Assembly (NCBI RefSeq): GCF_904849725.1
Contig: NC_058524.1
Coordinates: 508,446,263-508,510,262 of the forward strand
DNA: 64,000 nucleotides
Source: Hordeum vulgare subsp. vulgare
Taxonomy: Eukaryota > Streptophyta > Magnoliopsida > Poales > Poaceae
Direction of reading: 5' to 3'
In this document: piece by piece, positions 1 to 12,200 of the stretch
How positions within the stretch are numbered: position 1 is the stretch's first letter
Layout: each line of letters begins with the position of its first letter
Notes under the pieces: generated by a model
What the model was told of the DNA's origin: nothing
Database searches by the model: none
Seen by the model: only the letters and a program-made list of their open reading frames with translations
Made by a program: the position numbers and the translations under genes

Positions 1-965
1 CAAGTAAATTTGCATGTGCCACTCTCTAAACCTTCAAGAAATAATCCGTTTTGCATGCCCGAACCGCTCATGTGGTGACAAGGGGCGATCAGTATCTTCC
101 ATGCTGGGCGTGTTATCCTTTATATGTGTTTATTCAATATCATTCACGAGAAAGGGGCCGGTACTTGGAATGCCCAGTTCCATGCTCAAATCGAAAAGAT
201 AATTGCAAACAAAACTCCCCCTGGATTGATGTTGGTATGGACGGCACCCGAGTATTCTGCTAGTCGTGGAGTGTGATTGATCGGTGGTGGGGAGTCAAAA
301 CTTTACTTTTCTGTTTGGGAACTGCCTATAGTATGTGTAGCATGGAAGATGGTGAAAACTCTTGGTCATTGCGTTCACAATGAAAGCATGCCACCCAAAA
401 TTATGTATGTCTGTTTTAAAAGCTTGAGCTCTGGCACCTCTACAAATCAATGCTTCCCTCTGCGAAGGGCCTATCTATTTATGTTTCAGTTGAGTCATCC
501 TCCTCTTTTAAAATAACCAATTAAAGAGCACCTCTGTCATTCTTATGCTTTGCTTTTAATTGTTATTGAGTATGACTGTGACTGGATCTTCTTTGCCACG
601 AATTACAATGTTCAGTTAGCCCTTGGTCTTTGAAGGTGCTCTGCATTTATGTTTTGCGGTCTCAGAAAGAGCTAGCGAGATACCATCTGTTCATACTGCT
701 TCATAATTGTCTTGATTGAAGTGTTGATGTTTGAAACTTATTATTATTGCTCGCTAGTTGATTATACCATTGATATGAGTTTCCCGTGAGACCTAAATGT
801 CATTTCTTATGTGGTTTGCTTATGATCTTGTTGAAAATCTGAATATGCGTTAGACATAATTGCAACAACAAGATCAAACAGAGTTCGTAAAAGTTTTTCT
901 TATGTCTCTTTCAGTTTGTCAACTGAATTGCTTGAGGACAAGCAAGGCTTTAAGCTTGGGGGAGT

Positions 966-2391
966 TGAAACGTCTCCATCGTATCTACTTTTCCAAACTC
1001 TTTTGCCCTTGTTTTGGACTCTAATTTGCATGATTTGAATGGAACTAACCCGGACTAACGCTGTTTTCAGTAGAATTGCCATGGTGTTGCTTTTGCGCAG
1101 AAATAAAAGTTCTCAGAATGACCTGGAAATTTACGAGGATTTTTTGTGGAATATATAAAAAATACTGGCGCAAGAATCAACTGGAGGGCTGGAGCAAGGA
1201 GCCCACAAGCCCACCAGGGGGGCGCCTAGCAGGCTTGTGGGGCCCTCAGAGCTCCCCCGCCTCCAACTCCAGCTCTATTTAGTCCCTTTCGTCCGGAAAA
1301 AATCAAGGAGAAGAGTTCATCACGTTTTACGATACGGAGGCGCCGCCACCACCTGTTGTTCCTCTGGAAGGCAGATTTGGAGTCCGTTCTAGGCTCCGGA
1401 GAGGGGAGATCGTCGCCATCGTCATCACCAACCTTCCTTCATCGCCAATTCCATGATGCTCTTCATCGTTCGTGAGTAATCTCATCATAGGCTTGCTGGA
1501 CGGTGATGGGTTGGATGAGATCTATCATGTAATCGAGTTAGTTTTGACGGGGAGTGATCCCTAATTTCCACTATGTTCTGAGATTGATGTTGCTACTACT
1601 TTGCCATGCTTAATGCTTGTCACTAGGGCCCGAGTGCCATGATTTCAGATCTGAACCTATTATGTTCTCGTCAATATATGTGTGTTCTTGATCCTATCTT
1701 GCAAGTTGTAGTCACCTACTATGTGTTATGACCCGGCAACCCCAGAGTGACAATAGCCGGAACCACTCCCGGAGATGACCATACTATGAGGAGTTCATGT
1801 ATTCACTAAGTGCTAATGCTTTGTTCCGGTTCTCTATTAAAAGGAGAACCTTAATATCCCATAGTTTCCATTAGGACCCGCTGCCATGGAAGGGATGGAC
1901 AATAGATGTCATGCAAGTTCTTTTCCCTAAGCACGTATGACTACATACGGAATACATGCCTACATTACATTGACGAACTGGAGCTAGTTACATATCTCCT
2001 AGTGTTATAACTGTTGCATGATGAATATCATTCGACATAATTATCCGTCACCGATCCAATGCCTACGAGTTTTTCCTACTGGTCCTTGCTACGTTACTTT
2101 GTCGCTACTGATGTCACTGCTGGTACTGTTACTCTGTTTCTACTCCTGTCACTACTGCTACTGTTACTCTGTCGCTGCTGCTACTGTTACTGTTGCTACT
2201 CTTGCTATCACACTACTTTGCTACTGATACTTTGTTGTAGATACTAAGTCTTTCAGGTGTGGTTAAATTGACAACTCAACTGCTAATACTCGAGAATATT
2301 CTTTGGCCTCCCCTTGTGTCGAATCAACAAATTTGGGTTAAATACTCTACCCTCAAAAACTATTGCGATCCCCTATACTCGTGGGTTATCA
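966..2391 (+). repeat. 3' LTR of element A
   Basis: The LTR begins TGAAACGTCTCCATCG after the polypurine tract and ends GTGGGTTATCA. It aligns along its length with the LTRs of element E, but stops about 117 bases earlier than they do at the U5 end. The U3 part carries a GC-rich inverted repeat at about 1203-1243 (CCCACAAGCC against GGCTTGTGGG). A weak TATA-like CTATTTAG follows near 1274. The short ORFs called inside it are not genes. Confidence 0.85.
2075..2240 (+). repeat. Low-complexity trinucleotide-like tract in LTR A
   Basis: The stretch is a degenerate run of CTG, CTA and TTA triplets with a visible three-base period; it translates as leucine/tyrosine/cysteine runs in one frame. The same tract is present on the opposite strand in both E LTRs (about 24695-24900 and 33125-33325), where copies differ by small in-tract changes. 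It lies in the R/U5 half of the LTR and should not be read as protein. Confidence 0.8.
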
Positions 2392-2392
2392 C

Positions 2393-3720
2393 TCCTATAC
2401 ATTGCTGCCAGCTCAAATGCGGTAAGTGTTGCAGTTGCTGTCGAACGTGAGGAAGAAGGAAAGGAATATCCGGTTCAGTGGCCAGTCTATTTTTCAAATG
2501 TGAAGTCTTGACCCTATCCAAGCAACAATATCCACATTGGCATAAACTAGTCTTTGGGATTTTTATGGCAAGCCAAAAGTTAAAACAAAACTTTCAGGAG
2601 TATCCACTCACTATGTTCAACACCCCTTGGCGATATCATACAAAACCGAGAAGCCACTGGACGAATCGCGAAGTGGGCAATCGAGCTCGGCCCACATCAG
2701 GTGAAATACATGCCCCGAGTGGCGATCAAATATCAAGCCCCGAGTGGCGATCAAATATCAAGCATTGGTAGATTTTATCAATGATTGGACAGAGCTACAA
2801 ATTCTAGAAGACAAGTCAGATAACACATATTGGACCTTGCGCTTTGATGGGTCTAGGCAATTAGAAGGATCCGGGGCTGGGGTCGTGTTAACTTGTCCAT
2901 GAGGTGACAAGTTCTGCAATGTTTTACTGCTCAAGTTTCCCTGTACTAACAATGCAGCTGATTATGAATCCGTGTTGCATGGGCCGAGGATGGCTAAAGA
3001 AATGAACCTTAGACGAGTCAGATGTTTGGGTGACTCTGAGCTAGTGCCTAAACAAGTTTTAGGGACTTGTGATTCGAAATATCTCTTGATGGCGGCTTAT
3101 TGACGAGCAGTTACTTATGTGGCGGGTTGCTTTCATGGATATCAAGTCGATCACATAGATCGTCGTATCAATGAGGCAGTGGACGCTTTATCGCGACTTG
3201 TTTCTCAACGGAAGACGGTCCCACCCAATGTATTTTTGGATGACTTGCACAAGCCGTCGGTGAAATTACCATCTAAAGAAGATATAGCTATTCCTGATCA
3301 AAAATCACAACTGTTGGCGACTCTACGTGCTACCCTCGACTGGACGGTACCATATTTGGCTTATCTCACACGAGGAGAACTCCCGACTCAGGAAGTCGAG
3401 GCCCGCCAAATAGTTTGACGATCCAAGTCGATGACCATTATCAAGGGCAAGTTACATTGGCGGAGTAGCACTCACATTTTTCAACTTTGTGTATCTCGTG
3501 AGGAAGGGCAAGAAATTCTTGATGAAATCCATGCTCGTGACTGTGGACATCACGATGGCTCAAGATATTTGGTCGCAAAGGCCTTTTGACATGGGTTTTA
3601 TTGGCTAACGGCTCATGCAGATGCAGAAGACCTCTCACGAAAGTGCGATGGATGTCAAAAGTTTGCTCGACAGGCACATGTGTCGGATCAAGAGTAGTGC
3701 ATGATCCCAATTACATGGCC
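2393..3720 (+). pseudogene. pol: Element B pol fragment: RT end, RNase H, integrase zinc finger
   Basis: Conceptual translation in several frames gives the tail of reverse transcriptase (LYIAA, then a run ending EGKEYPVQ), the RNase H region (FDGSRQLEGSGAGVV, then NNAADYES and GDSELV) and the spacer VDHIDRRINEAVDALSRL at 3145-3200. The integrase HHCC finger follows (EIHARDCGHH near 3520-3550, CDGCQKF near 3645-3665). The frame is broken by several frameshifts and stops, so no protein is made. One frameshift is a 25-base tandem duplication at 2712-2761. The 5' end is cut by element A, directly after its LTR. RNase H normally removes the RNA template and the zinc finger positions integrase on cDNA ends. 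Confidence 0.85.
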
Positions 3721-4593
3721 ATTTGTAGTCTCGGGGATTGATATGGTTCGTCCATTCAAAATGTCTCCGAATTAAAAGACCGCCTGTTGGTGGCGGTTGA
3801 TAAGTTCACCAAATGGGTTGAGGCAGAACCTGTCAGCAAGTGTGATGCAGAAACAACGGTGGAGTTTTTGAAGAAGTTAATCTACCGTTTTGGCTATCCT
3901 CATAGCATTATCATGGACAATGGCACCAACTTATCCAAAGGACCTATGGAGCAATTTTGTCAGAAGGAGCACATCCAGCTTGACCTGGCGGCAGTAGCGC
4001 ATCCACAATCCAACAGGAAGGCTGAAAGAGCAAATCAGGAGATTTTGAGAGGGATCAAACCCCGGCTTATGGTCCCATTAAAACGTACCCCATGTTGTTG
4101 GGTTCAGGAGCTCCCCTCGGTACTCTGGAGTATCAATACAACACCGAATAGGTCCACTAGACATACACGCTTCTTTTTGGTTTATGGTGCCGAGGCGGTA
4201 TTGCCGAGTGATATCCATCATGACTCTCCTAGAGTTTTTGCTTATGTTGAGGGCAAGAATGAACAAGCACGATAATATTATTTGGATGCTTTGAAGGAAG
4301 AGCGAGACTTAACAGAAGCCAGGTCAGCCATATACCAATAGGACCTATGTCGCTATCATAGCCATAGAGTTAAAAGTTGCACCTTCCAAGAGGGAGACTT
4401 GGTGATCCGCCTGAATCAAGATCAAACAGGGATGCACAAACTTTCACCGCCCTGGGAAGGCCCATTAATCATCAGCAAAAACCTCAACAATGGTTCATAT
4501 TACCTAATCGATCAACGACCCAGTAAGAACACCTCTGAAGCAGAGACAACCTGGCCCTGGAACATTGCTCACATGTGGCCTTATTATACTTAG
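3721..4593 (+). pseudogene. pol: Element B integrase core and C-terminal domain, broken
   Basis: The longest piece is a 162-codon open stretch at 3787-4275. The DDE residues can be followed: the first Asp in GIDMVRPF near 3738, the second in MDNGTNL near 3916-3935, and Glu in KAERANQE near 4018-4040, where family members usually have GQ before AER but this copy has RK. Motifs VEAEPVSKCDAE, NTTPNRST and YGAEAVLPSD are typical of TAT-lineage integrases. The open stretch ends with a TAA at 4273, and similarity continues to 4593 in shifted frames (SPPWEGPLI, then LNNGSYYLID, and PWNIAHMWPYY before a TAG stop). Integrase would insert element cDNA into nuclear DNA. Disabled by stops and frameshifts. 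Confidence 0.88.
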
Positions 4594-5667
4594 AGCCACT
4601 GGCTCATTATTTCCTGTACCTCCATCAATTTCTGTACATACTTCTATAGTTTCGAACATAATAAAGCCGACATCCTCGAATCTCGGGGCCTGTGTCGATT
4701 TCATCCTACAAAGTTGAGCATGAGTCTTTATTATTTCAAAACATGTTACTTGGGGGCTACAGGTCCAAACAAATCATCATGATCAATGGAGTAAAGCCGG
4801 ATTATTTAAACTGCATATGTTTTACAGTAGAAGCATTGTCTCATGTAATCCTATGCTGGGCTTTTCTGTTGATCATAGGTGAATTGGGGGCTTCCAACTC
4901 ATCGAGTTTAGCTTTCTCACCCTCTTGATCCGGCAAAGACGGTACAATATGGTTAAACATGCCTCTATGTTTGATGTGACTCTAATCAGGTGACTCTGTA
5001 TATTCTTGACTAGTCAATCCACTATGGACCCTAGACTAGCAAGGTTAAAACATTGGTTTTTCATGTGAGATCTGGCATACTGAAGCTAGGATAAACCATG
5101 GGTTATTATACCCGCTTTATTGAAGCAAGATTTGAGCCTTGAAAGACAGCCTCCTTTTATCATGTCTTAGTGAGCAATATTATTATTACTTTATATTATC
5201 ATTATGTGATCCTTTCAGGTACACACACTATTTTTCCGGCTCATAAAAGATTACCTTGGTTATAAGGTCATAATACTATCATGGACAGTTCAAAGTTATA
5301 TGGCTCAATAGGAAAATATCATGACGGAATCTCACGGACCGAGTTACAATAACCCGCCCCGCGTTTGATTCAAGCAATCAGATATTAAGCAAGAGAAAGC
5401 CAAGAGAGAATAGATTACGAAAAGTTATCCGACCCGTATGCATAAGGATTTAAGGCGAGTTAACGAAGACTCGCTCACACATAGATTCCTTGCCATCATG
5501 ACAAGATCAAAGAGTTTGACAAAGCGCACAAGGCACGGTACATGCAAAACAGCTATTGGCTTAAAATATATTAGAAGGAACTTCAGGCCCAAACGATGGA
5601 ATCATAGTTATCTTTTCGTAACTCAACCTTTACATGTTCCGGGTTAAGCTTTGTCTTGGTATCGTGC
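4594..5667. other. Element B non-coding spacer between pol and antisense gene
   Basis: No coding similarity is visible on either strand. The segment includes the sequence CTTGGGGGCTAC near 4748, which recurs in the tandem array at 6760-7150 and looks like a polypurine-tract copy. Short ORFs here have no recognisable composition or motif. Confidence 0.6.
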
Positions 5668-6294
5668 CTAAGATATCGCCGGTTGGTACTCTGCTCGAGT
5701 CCTCGGGTTTACAATATGAAGATCGTCCAAGTTCCAGTTGAAGTGATTCAAAGCTTCGAATACGGCTTCTTCATTAAAATTGGGATACGGATCAACGTCG
5801 GGGGCAAAAAATTGCTTATGACACTGCGGTGTCAGACTAACCAATTTAAATACGGATGGCTGGACTCGGGTGTTGTTTGAGTCATAGACTGAATGATAAC
5901 TCTTGAATGCCATGTCATTTACAAGCTTACTCGCAAACACCCGAGCCGCCTTAACGCACTGATGATAGTCATCCTCGGTAAAAGCTGACATGTCCGTATT
6001 CAGTGCTAGAAAACCCTCGGCCATTTCCGTCGGGTCAAGCTTCGCTAAGTAAACCAAAGCCCGACTCAAGGAATATGTGGCTCCACCTCGGGCAGCTGAT
6101 CTCTTAAGTTCTCTAATTTTCCTTTGGATCGCAGAAAGGAATGTTCGCACATTTTTTATGAGCTTCACCGGTTCTTTGTTCCCCATGAAATCTTTAATTG
6201 TGCATAGGCTTCTGGTGTAAAGCTGATGTGTTAACGCATATACGGCTTTGAGCTTTAGTAAGCAGTTATCTTGAAGATTGCACGTACGGAAGCC
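5668..6294 (-). pseudogene. Element B antisense gene, C-terminal exon
   Basis: The minus strand is open from a likely splice acceptor (TTTTGCAG, intron end at about 6295) down to 5668, about 208 codons, including the stretch KELKRSAARGGATYSLSRAL-like around 6060-6110 and FTEDDYHQCVKAARVFASKL near 5925-5990. It is the conserved tail of the antisense ORF that TAT elements carry between pol and the 3' LTR (established for Grande and Retand). Its molecular function is not known. It lies opposite to pol, separated by about 1.1 kb. The exon itself contains no stop, unlike most coding remnants here, but other exons of the gene are broken, so I call it a pseudogene fragment. The exon boundary is inferred from the acceptor motif alone. 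Confidence 0.7.
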
Positions 6295-6386
6295 TGCAAA
6301 AGTTCAAGTTCATGAATCACCACGAGGTTGTCTTCCTAAATAAGTATTAGGTGCGTTCATGAAAAGGTTTTTCTTAGGATACTCAC

Positions 6387-6663
6387 CAAAGATGGCTCAA
6401 GTCATGTGGTCAATATGCTTTTTTTAACTGGGACAACTCTTCAGAGACAATTTTCTGTTGATCTTCAACATTTTTAGCACATTTGGTAAAATGGATTTCT
6501 CGGTTTCGAAGGATTTGCTTTCTACCTCATAACTTCCCTTGATTTTTTCTGCCTCTTCCAAGGATAGTTCAAGTTTTTCCTCAAGCTCCGACCAAGCGGT
6601 CTGTCCCACCTCAAGAGATTTTGTCAAATCAGTGACTTTTAACTCGGTTGCCTTTAGAGCTTC
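6387..6663 (-). pseudogene. Element B antisense gene, coiled-coil exon
   Basis: On the minus strand the exon lies between an acceptor (TGTGTAG, intron end 6664) and a donor (GTGAGT at 6381-6386). It encodes a Glu/Lys/Leu-rich stretch (ELEEKLELSLEEAEKIKG) with heptad-like spacing, as expected for a coiled coil in the middle of this protein. A TAA stop at 6424-6426 truncates it before the donor. The short intron to the C-terminal exon is 6295-6386. Splice calls are from motifs only. Confidence 0.6.
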
Positions 6664-7190
6664 CTACACAAATTAGAGTAACAATAAGTCGGACGCAGGA
6701 TAATATGATGACTGTGACAAGGAAGATTATAAACAAAGTCCCAAGCAGATTGCAAGCACAATACTTGGTAATTTGGGGCTAATGCATATCATCTTTTTCT
6801 GAACATATGATGGAAAAGACCCGACTCATCCCAAGAAGATGATTCGTCCCTTGGGGGCTAAAAGTCCAATTATTCTACAAAATATGAAGACCCGACTCAT
6901 CTGAAGGAGATAAGTCGTCCCTTGGGGGCTACAAGTCCAATTCTTCTACAGAATATTAAGACCCGACTCGTCTCAAGGAGATGATCCGGCCCTTGGGGGC
7001 TACATGTCAAATTCTTGTACAAAATTTTAAGACCCGACTCATCTCAAGGAGATGAGCCGGCCCTTGGGGGCTACAGGTCGAATTCTTCAATAAATCATTA
7101 AGACCCGACTCATCTCAAGAAGATGGGTCGGCCCATGGGGGCTACAGGAGGATATATGGAATACATAGTATACAACAAGGTGGATCATAC
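6664..7190 (-). other. Putative intron of the element B antisense gene
   Basis: On the minus strand a donor GTATGA starts at 7190, after AAATATGAG, and an acceptor TGTGTAG ends at 6664. The intron is 527 bases and holds the tandem array described separately. There is no coding signal inside. Only transcript data could confirm splicing. Confidence 0.5.
6755..7150 (+). repeat. Tandem array of about 65-75-base units with a polypurine-like core
   Basis: Five imperfect units are visible. Each contains AGACCCGACTCATCT or a close variant, then AAGGAGATGAG or similar, then CCCTTGGGGGCTACA. The cores fall near 6850, 6920, 6990, 7060 and 7135. CTTGGGGGCTAC resembles the polypurine tract used for plus-strand priming in TAT elements. 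The array is within the putative intron of the antisense gene. Confidence 0.85.
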
Positions 7191-7419
7191 CTCATATTTT
7201 AGCTTCATCATATTCACAAGTCCACTTTCCACTTGTCGGTTTGCAGAAAGACGCTCAAGATAACCAGTGTGCAATTCTTCAATACTGAAAGTGAGATAAT
7301 TCGGAAACTCCAGTTAAGTTTTTCCTTTGTCAGGCTAGGCAATTTTCTCCTTTGTGGCAAGCTTTCCCAACACATCGGAGGGTACAGGAGTAGTATAACT
7401 CGACCCAGTGATGGCCACT
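7191..7419 (-). pseudogene. Element B antisense gene segment next to the Angela-1 site
   Basis: By position this is the exon upstream (minus-strand sense) of the 527-base intron, continuing across Angela-1 at 16068. Translation on the minus strand is poor and interrupted, and I recognise no motif. The last five bases, CCACT at 7415-7419, are one copy of the Angela-1 target duplication. Confidence 0.45.
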
Positions 7420-9273
7420 TGTTGGGGAACGTCGCATGGGAAACAAAATTTTCCTACGCGCACGAAGACCTATCATGGTGATGTCCATCTATGAGAGGGG
7501 ATTTCCGATCTACGTACCCTTGTAGATCGCATAGCAGAAGCGTTAAGAAACGCGGTTGATGTAGTGGAACGTCCTCACGTCCCTCGATCCGCCCCGCGAA
7601 CCGTCCCACGAACTGTCCCGCGATCCGTCCCACGAACTGTCCCGCGATCCGTCCCACGATCCGCTCCGATCTAGTGCCGAACGGACGGCACCTCCGCGTT
7701 CAGCACAAGTACAGCTCGACGTTGATCTCGGCCTTCTTGATCCAGCAAGAGACACGGAGAGGTAGATGAGTTCTTCGGCAGCGTGACGGCGCTCCGGAGG
7801 TTGGTGGTGATCTAATCTCAGCAGGTCTCCTCCCGAGCTCCGCAGAAACGCGATCTAGAGGTAAAACCGTGGAGGTATGTCGTCGGGCTGCCGTGGCAAA
7901 ATTGTCTCAAATCAGCCCTAAAACCCCACTATATATAGGAGGGAGGGAGGGGAGGAGGCAGCCTCAAAACCTAAAGGTTTGGCCGAAATTGGAGGTGGAG
8001 GAGTCCTACTCCAATCCTACTTGGAGTAGGATTCCACCTTCCCACTTGGAAACTCTTTCCACCTTGTGTTTTTTCCTTCTCAAACCTTATGGGCCTTAGT
8101 GGGAACTTATTCCAGCCCACTAGGGGCTGGTTTATCTCTTCCCATAGCCCATGAGACCCCTTGGGGCGTGACACCCCTTCTGATGGTCCCCGGCACCCCT
8201 CCCGGCACTCCAAGTACACTACCGATGAGCCCGAAACTTTTCCGGTAATGCACGAAAACCTTCCGGTAACCAAATGAGGTCATCCTATATATCAATCTTC
8301 GTTTCCGGACCATTCTGGAAACCCTCGTGACGTCCGTGATCTCATCCGGGACTCCGAACAACATTATGTAACCAACCATATAAATAAAATACGCATAAAA
8401 TAATGTCGAATCTTAAGTCTGCAGACCCTGCGGGTTCGAGAACTATGTGACATGACCCGAGTGACTCCTCGGTCAATATCCAATAGCGGGACCTGGATGC
8501 CCATATTGGATCCTACATATTCTACGAAGATCTTATCGTTTGAACCTTAGTGCCAAGGATTCATATAATCCCGTATGTCATTCCCTTTGTCCTTCGGTAT
8601 GTTACTTGCCCGAGATTCGATCGTCAGTATCCGCATACCTATTTCAATCTCGTTTACCGGCAAGTCTCTTTACTCGTTCCGTAATACAAGATCCTGCAAC
8701 TTACACTAAGTCACGTTGCTTGCAAGGCTTGTGTGTGATGTTGTATTATCGAGTGGGCCCCGAGATACCTCTCCGTCACACGGAGTGACAAATCCCAGTC
8801 TCGATCCATACTAACTCAACGAACACCTTCGGAGATACCTGTACAACATCTTTATAGTCACCCAGTTACGTTGCGATGTTTGATACACACAAAGCATTCC
8901 TCCGGTGTCAGTGAGTTATATGATCTCATGGTCATAGGAACAAATACTTGACATGCAGAAAATAGTAGCAACAAAATGATACGATCAACATGCTACGTCT
9001 ATTAGTTTGGGTCTAGTCCATCACATGATTCTCCTAATGATGTGATCCCGTTATCAAGTGACAACACTTGCCTATGGTCAGGAAACCTTGACCATCTTTG
9101 ATCAATGAGCTAGTCAACTAGAGGCTTACTAGGGACAGTGTTTTGTCTATGTATCCACACATGCACTGTATTTCCAATCAATACAATTGTAGCATGGATA
9201 ATAAACGATTATCATGAACAAAGAAATATAATAATAACTAATTTATTATTGCCTCTAGGGCATATTTCCAACA
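7420..9273 (-). repeat. Angela-1 3' LTR
   Basis: This is the 3' LTR in the element's own minus-strand orientation. A TATA run, TATATATA, lies at 7930-7937, giving a U3 of about 1.3 kb. A perfect 11-base inverted repeat (8004-8014 with 8021-8031) sits just upstream of the TATA. A 24-base minisatellite unit is repeated at 7603-7626 and 7627-7650. The next internal bases (read on minus) are AAGTGGGAGAC, the polypurine tract, at 9274-9285. Confidence 0.93.
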
Positions 9274-12200
9274 GTCTCCCACTTGCACTAGAGTCAATAA
9301 TCTAGTTCACATCACCATGTGATTCCAACGAATCCAACACCCATATAGTTATGGGGTCTGATCACGTCTTGCTCGTGAGAGAGGTTTTAGTCAACGGTTC
9401 TGAAACTTTCAGATCCGTGTGTTCTTTACAAATCTTTATGTCATCTTATAGATGCTGCTATTATGTGCTATTCGGAAATACTCCAAATATCTACTCTACT
9501 ATACGAATCCGTTTCACTACTCATAGTAATTCGGATTAGTGTCAAACCTTGCATCGACGTAACCCTTTACGACGAACTCTTTAACCACCTCCATAATTGA
9601 GAAAAATTCCTTAGTCCATCAGTTACTAAGGATTAATTTTGACCGCTGCTAGTGATTCAATCATGGATCACTCTGTGTACCTCTCAACAGACTTTGAGTC
9701 AAGGCACACATCAGGTGCGGTACCCAGCATGGCATACTTCAGATTCTACGGCCAAGGCATAGAAGACGACCTTCGTCTATTCTCTTTATTCTGCCAGGGT
9801 CGGGTTTTGAGTCTTAATCAAATTCACACCTTACAACGCAACCAAGAACTCCTTCTTTGCTGATCTATTTTGAACTGCTTCAAAAACTTGTCAAGGCATG
9901 CATCTTGTTGAAACTTCTATTAAGCGCTTTCGATCTATCTCCATAGATCTTTGATGCTCAACGTTCAAGTAGCGCAATCCAGGTACTCCTTTGAAAACTC
10001 CTTTCAAACAACCTTGTATGCTTTACAGAAATTCTACATTACTTCTGATCCACAATATGTCAACCACATATACTTATCAGAAATCCTATAGTGCTCCCAC
10101 TCACTTCTTTGGAAATACAAGTTTCTCATAAGCCTTGTACAAACCCAAAATCTTTGATCATCTCATCAATGTGTATATCCAACTCCGAGATGCTTGCACC
10201 AGTCCATTAAAGGATCGCTGGAGCTTGTATACTTGCTAGTATCTTTAGGATCGACAAAACCTCCTGGTTGTATCACATACAATGTTTGCTCAAGGAAACC
10301 ATCGAGGAAACAATGTTTTGACATCCTATGTGCAATATTTCATAAATAATGCAGCAACTACTAACATAATTCTAACAGACTTTCAGCATCGCTACGAGTG
10401 AGAAAGTCTCATCATAGTCAACTGTTTGATCTTGTCGGAAACATCTTTGCGACTAGTCGTGCTTTTCTTAATAGTGACTTATCACCATCATTGTCTGTCT
10501 TCCTTTTAAAGATCCATCTTTACTCAATAGTCCTATGACCATCAAGTATTTCTTCCAAAGTCTACACTTTGTATTCATACATGGATCCTCTCTCGGATTT
10601 CATGGCCTCCAGCCATCTGTCGGAATCCGGGCCCACCATTGCTTTCTCCATAACTCGTAGGTTCATTGTTGCTCAACAACATGACCTCCAAGACAGGGTT
10701 ACCGTACCACTCTGCAGTCGTACGCGACCTTGTCAACCTACGAGATTTGTAGTAACTTGATTCCATGCTCGATGATCACCATCATAAGCTTTCACTTCAA
10801 TTGGTGTAGGCGCCACAGGAACAACTCCCTGCGCCCTGCTACACACTGGTTGAAGTGATGGTTCAATAACCTTACCAAGTTCTACCACCCTCCCACTCAA
10901 TTCTTTCGAGAGAAACCTTTCCTCGAGAAAGGATCCGTTTCTAGAAACAAACACTTTGCTTTCGGATCTGAGATGGGAGATGTACCCAACTGTTTTGGAT
11001 ATCCTATGAAGATGCATTTATCCGCTTTGGGTTCGAGCTTATCAGAGTGAAACTTTTTCACATAAGTGTCGAAGCCCCAAACTTTCAAGAAACGACAGTT
11101 TAGATTTCTCTAAACCTCAATCTATACTGTGTCATCTCAACGCAAATACACAGTGCCCTATTTAAAGTTAATGCGGTTGTCTCTAATGCATAACCCATAA
11201 ACGATGGTGGTAATTCGATAAGAGACATCATAGAATGCACCATACCGAATAGTGCGTGGCTATGACGTTCAGACACATCATCACACTATGATGTTCGAGG
11301 TGGCATGAACTGCGAAACAATTTCCATATTGTCTTAGCTGCGTACCAAAACTCGTAACTCAGATATTCATTTCTATGATCATATCGTAGACAGTTTATCC
11401 TCTTGTTACGACGAACTTCACTCCTGAAACAGAATTTGAACTTTTCAATATTTCAGACTTGTGATTCATTAAGTAAATACTCTTGTATCTACTCAAATCG
11501 TCATTGAAGTAAGAACATAATGATATCCACTGCGTGCCTCAGCACCCATTGGACTGCATACATCAAAATATATCACTTCCAACAAGTTACTATCTTGTTT
11601 CATCTCAATGAAAACAAGGCCTTGCTCATGTGGTATGATTTGTATGTCACTAGTGATTCAAAATCAAGTGAGGATAAAGATCCATCAGCATGGAGCCTCT
11701 TCATGCAATTTATACCAACATGACTCAAGCGGAAGTGCCACAATTAAGTGGTACTATCATCATTACCTCGTATCTTTTGGCACCAATATCATGAACATGT
11801 GTAACACTACGATCGAGATTCAATAAACCATTGAAGGTGATTATTCAAGCAAATAGAGTAACCATTATTCTCTTTAAATGAATAATCGTATTGCAATAAA
11901 CACGATCCAATCATGTTCATGCTTAACGCAAGCACCAAATAACAATTATTTAGGTTTAACCCCAATCCCGATGGTAGAGGGAGTGTGCGACGTTTGATCA
12001 TATCAACCTTGGAAACACTTCCAACACGTATCGTCACCTCGCCTTTAGCTAGTCTCTGTTTATGTCGTAGCTTTCATTTCGTGTTACTAATCACTTAGCA
12101 ACCGAACCGGTATCCAATACCCTCGTGCTACTAGGAGTAATAGTAATGTACACATCAACATCATGTATATCAAATATACTTCTTTTGACTTTTGCCAGCC

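Larger units (their letters stand above)
1..2391 (+). mobile_element. Element A: 3' part of an Athila-lineage Gypsy retrotransposon
   Basis: Positions 1-965 are the non-coding region between the last ORF and the 3' LTR. It matches, base for base over long stretches, the corresponding 3' regions of element E (minus strand, about 26022-26970) and element C (51250-51362 joined to 60054-60943). A polypurine tract, AAGCTTGGGGGAG, ends at 964 and the LTR starts directly after it. The 5' half lies outside the window. On the right, the pol reading frame of element B starts immediately after 2391, so A inserted into B. The five bases after the LTR (CTCCT) are the presumed TSD, but its partner is outside the window. 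I see no coding potential in 1-965. Confidence 0.85.

Noticed and set aside
7869..8379. Repeated 76-100-codon ORFs in Angela LTRs (also at 14657, 51832 and 58672)
   Set aside because: They appear because the LTR is present four times; they overlap on both strands and include the promoter.
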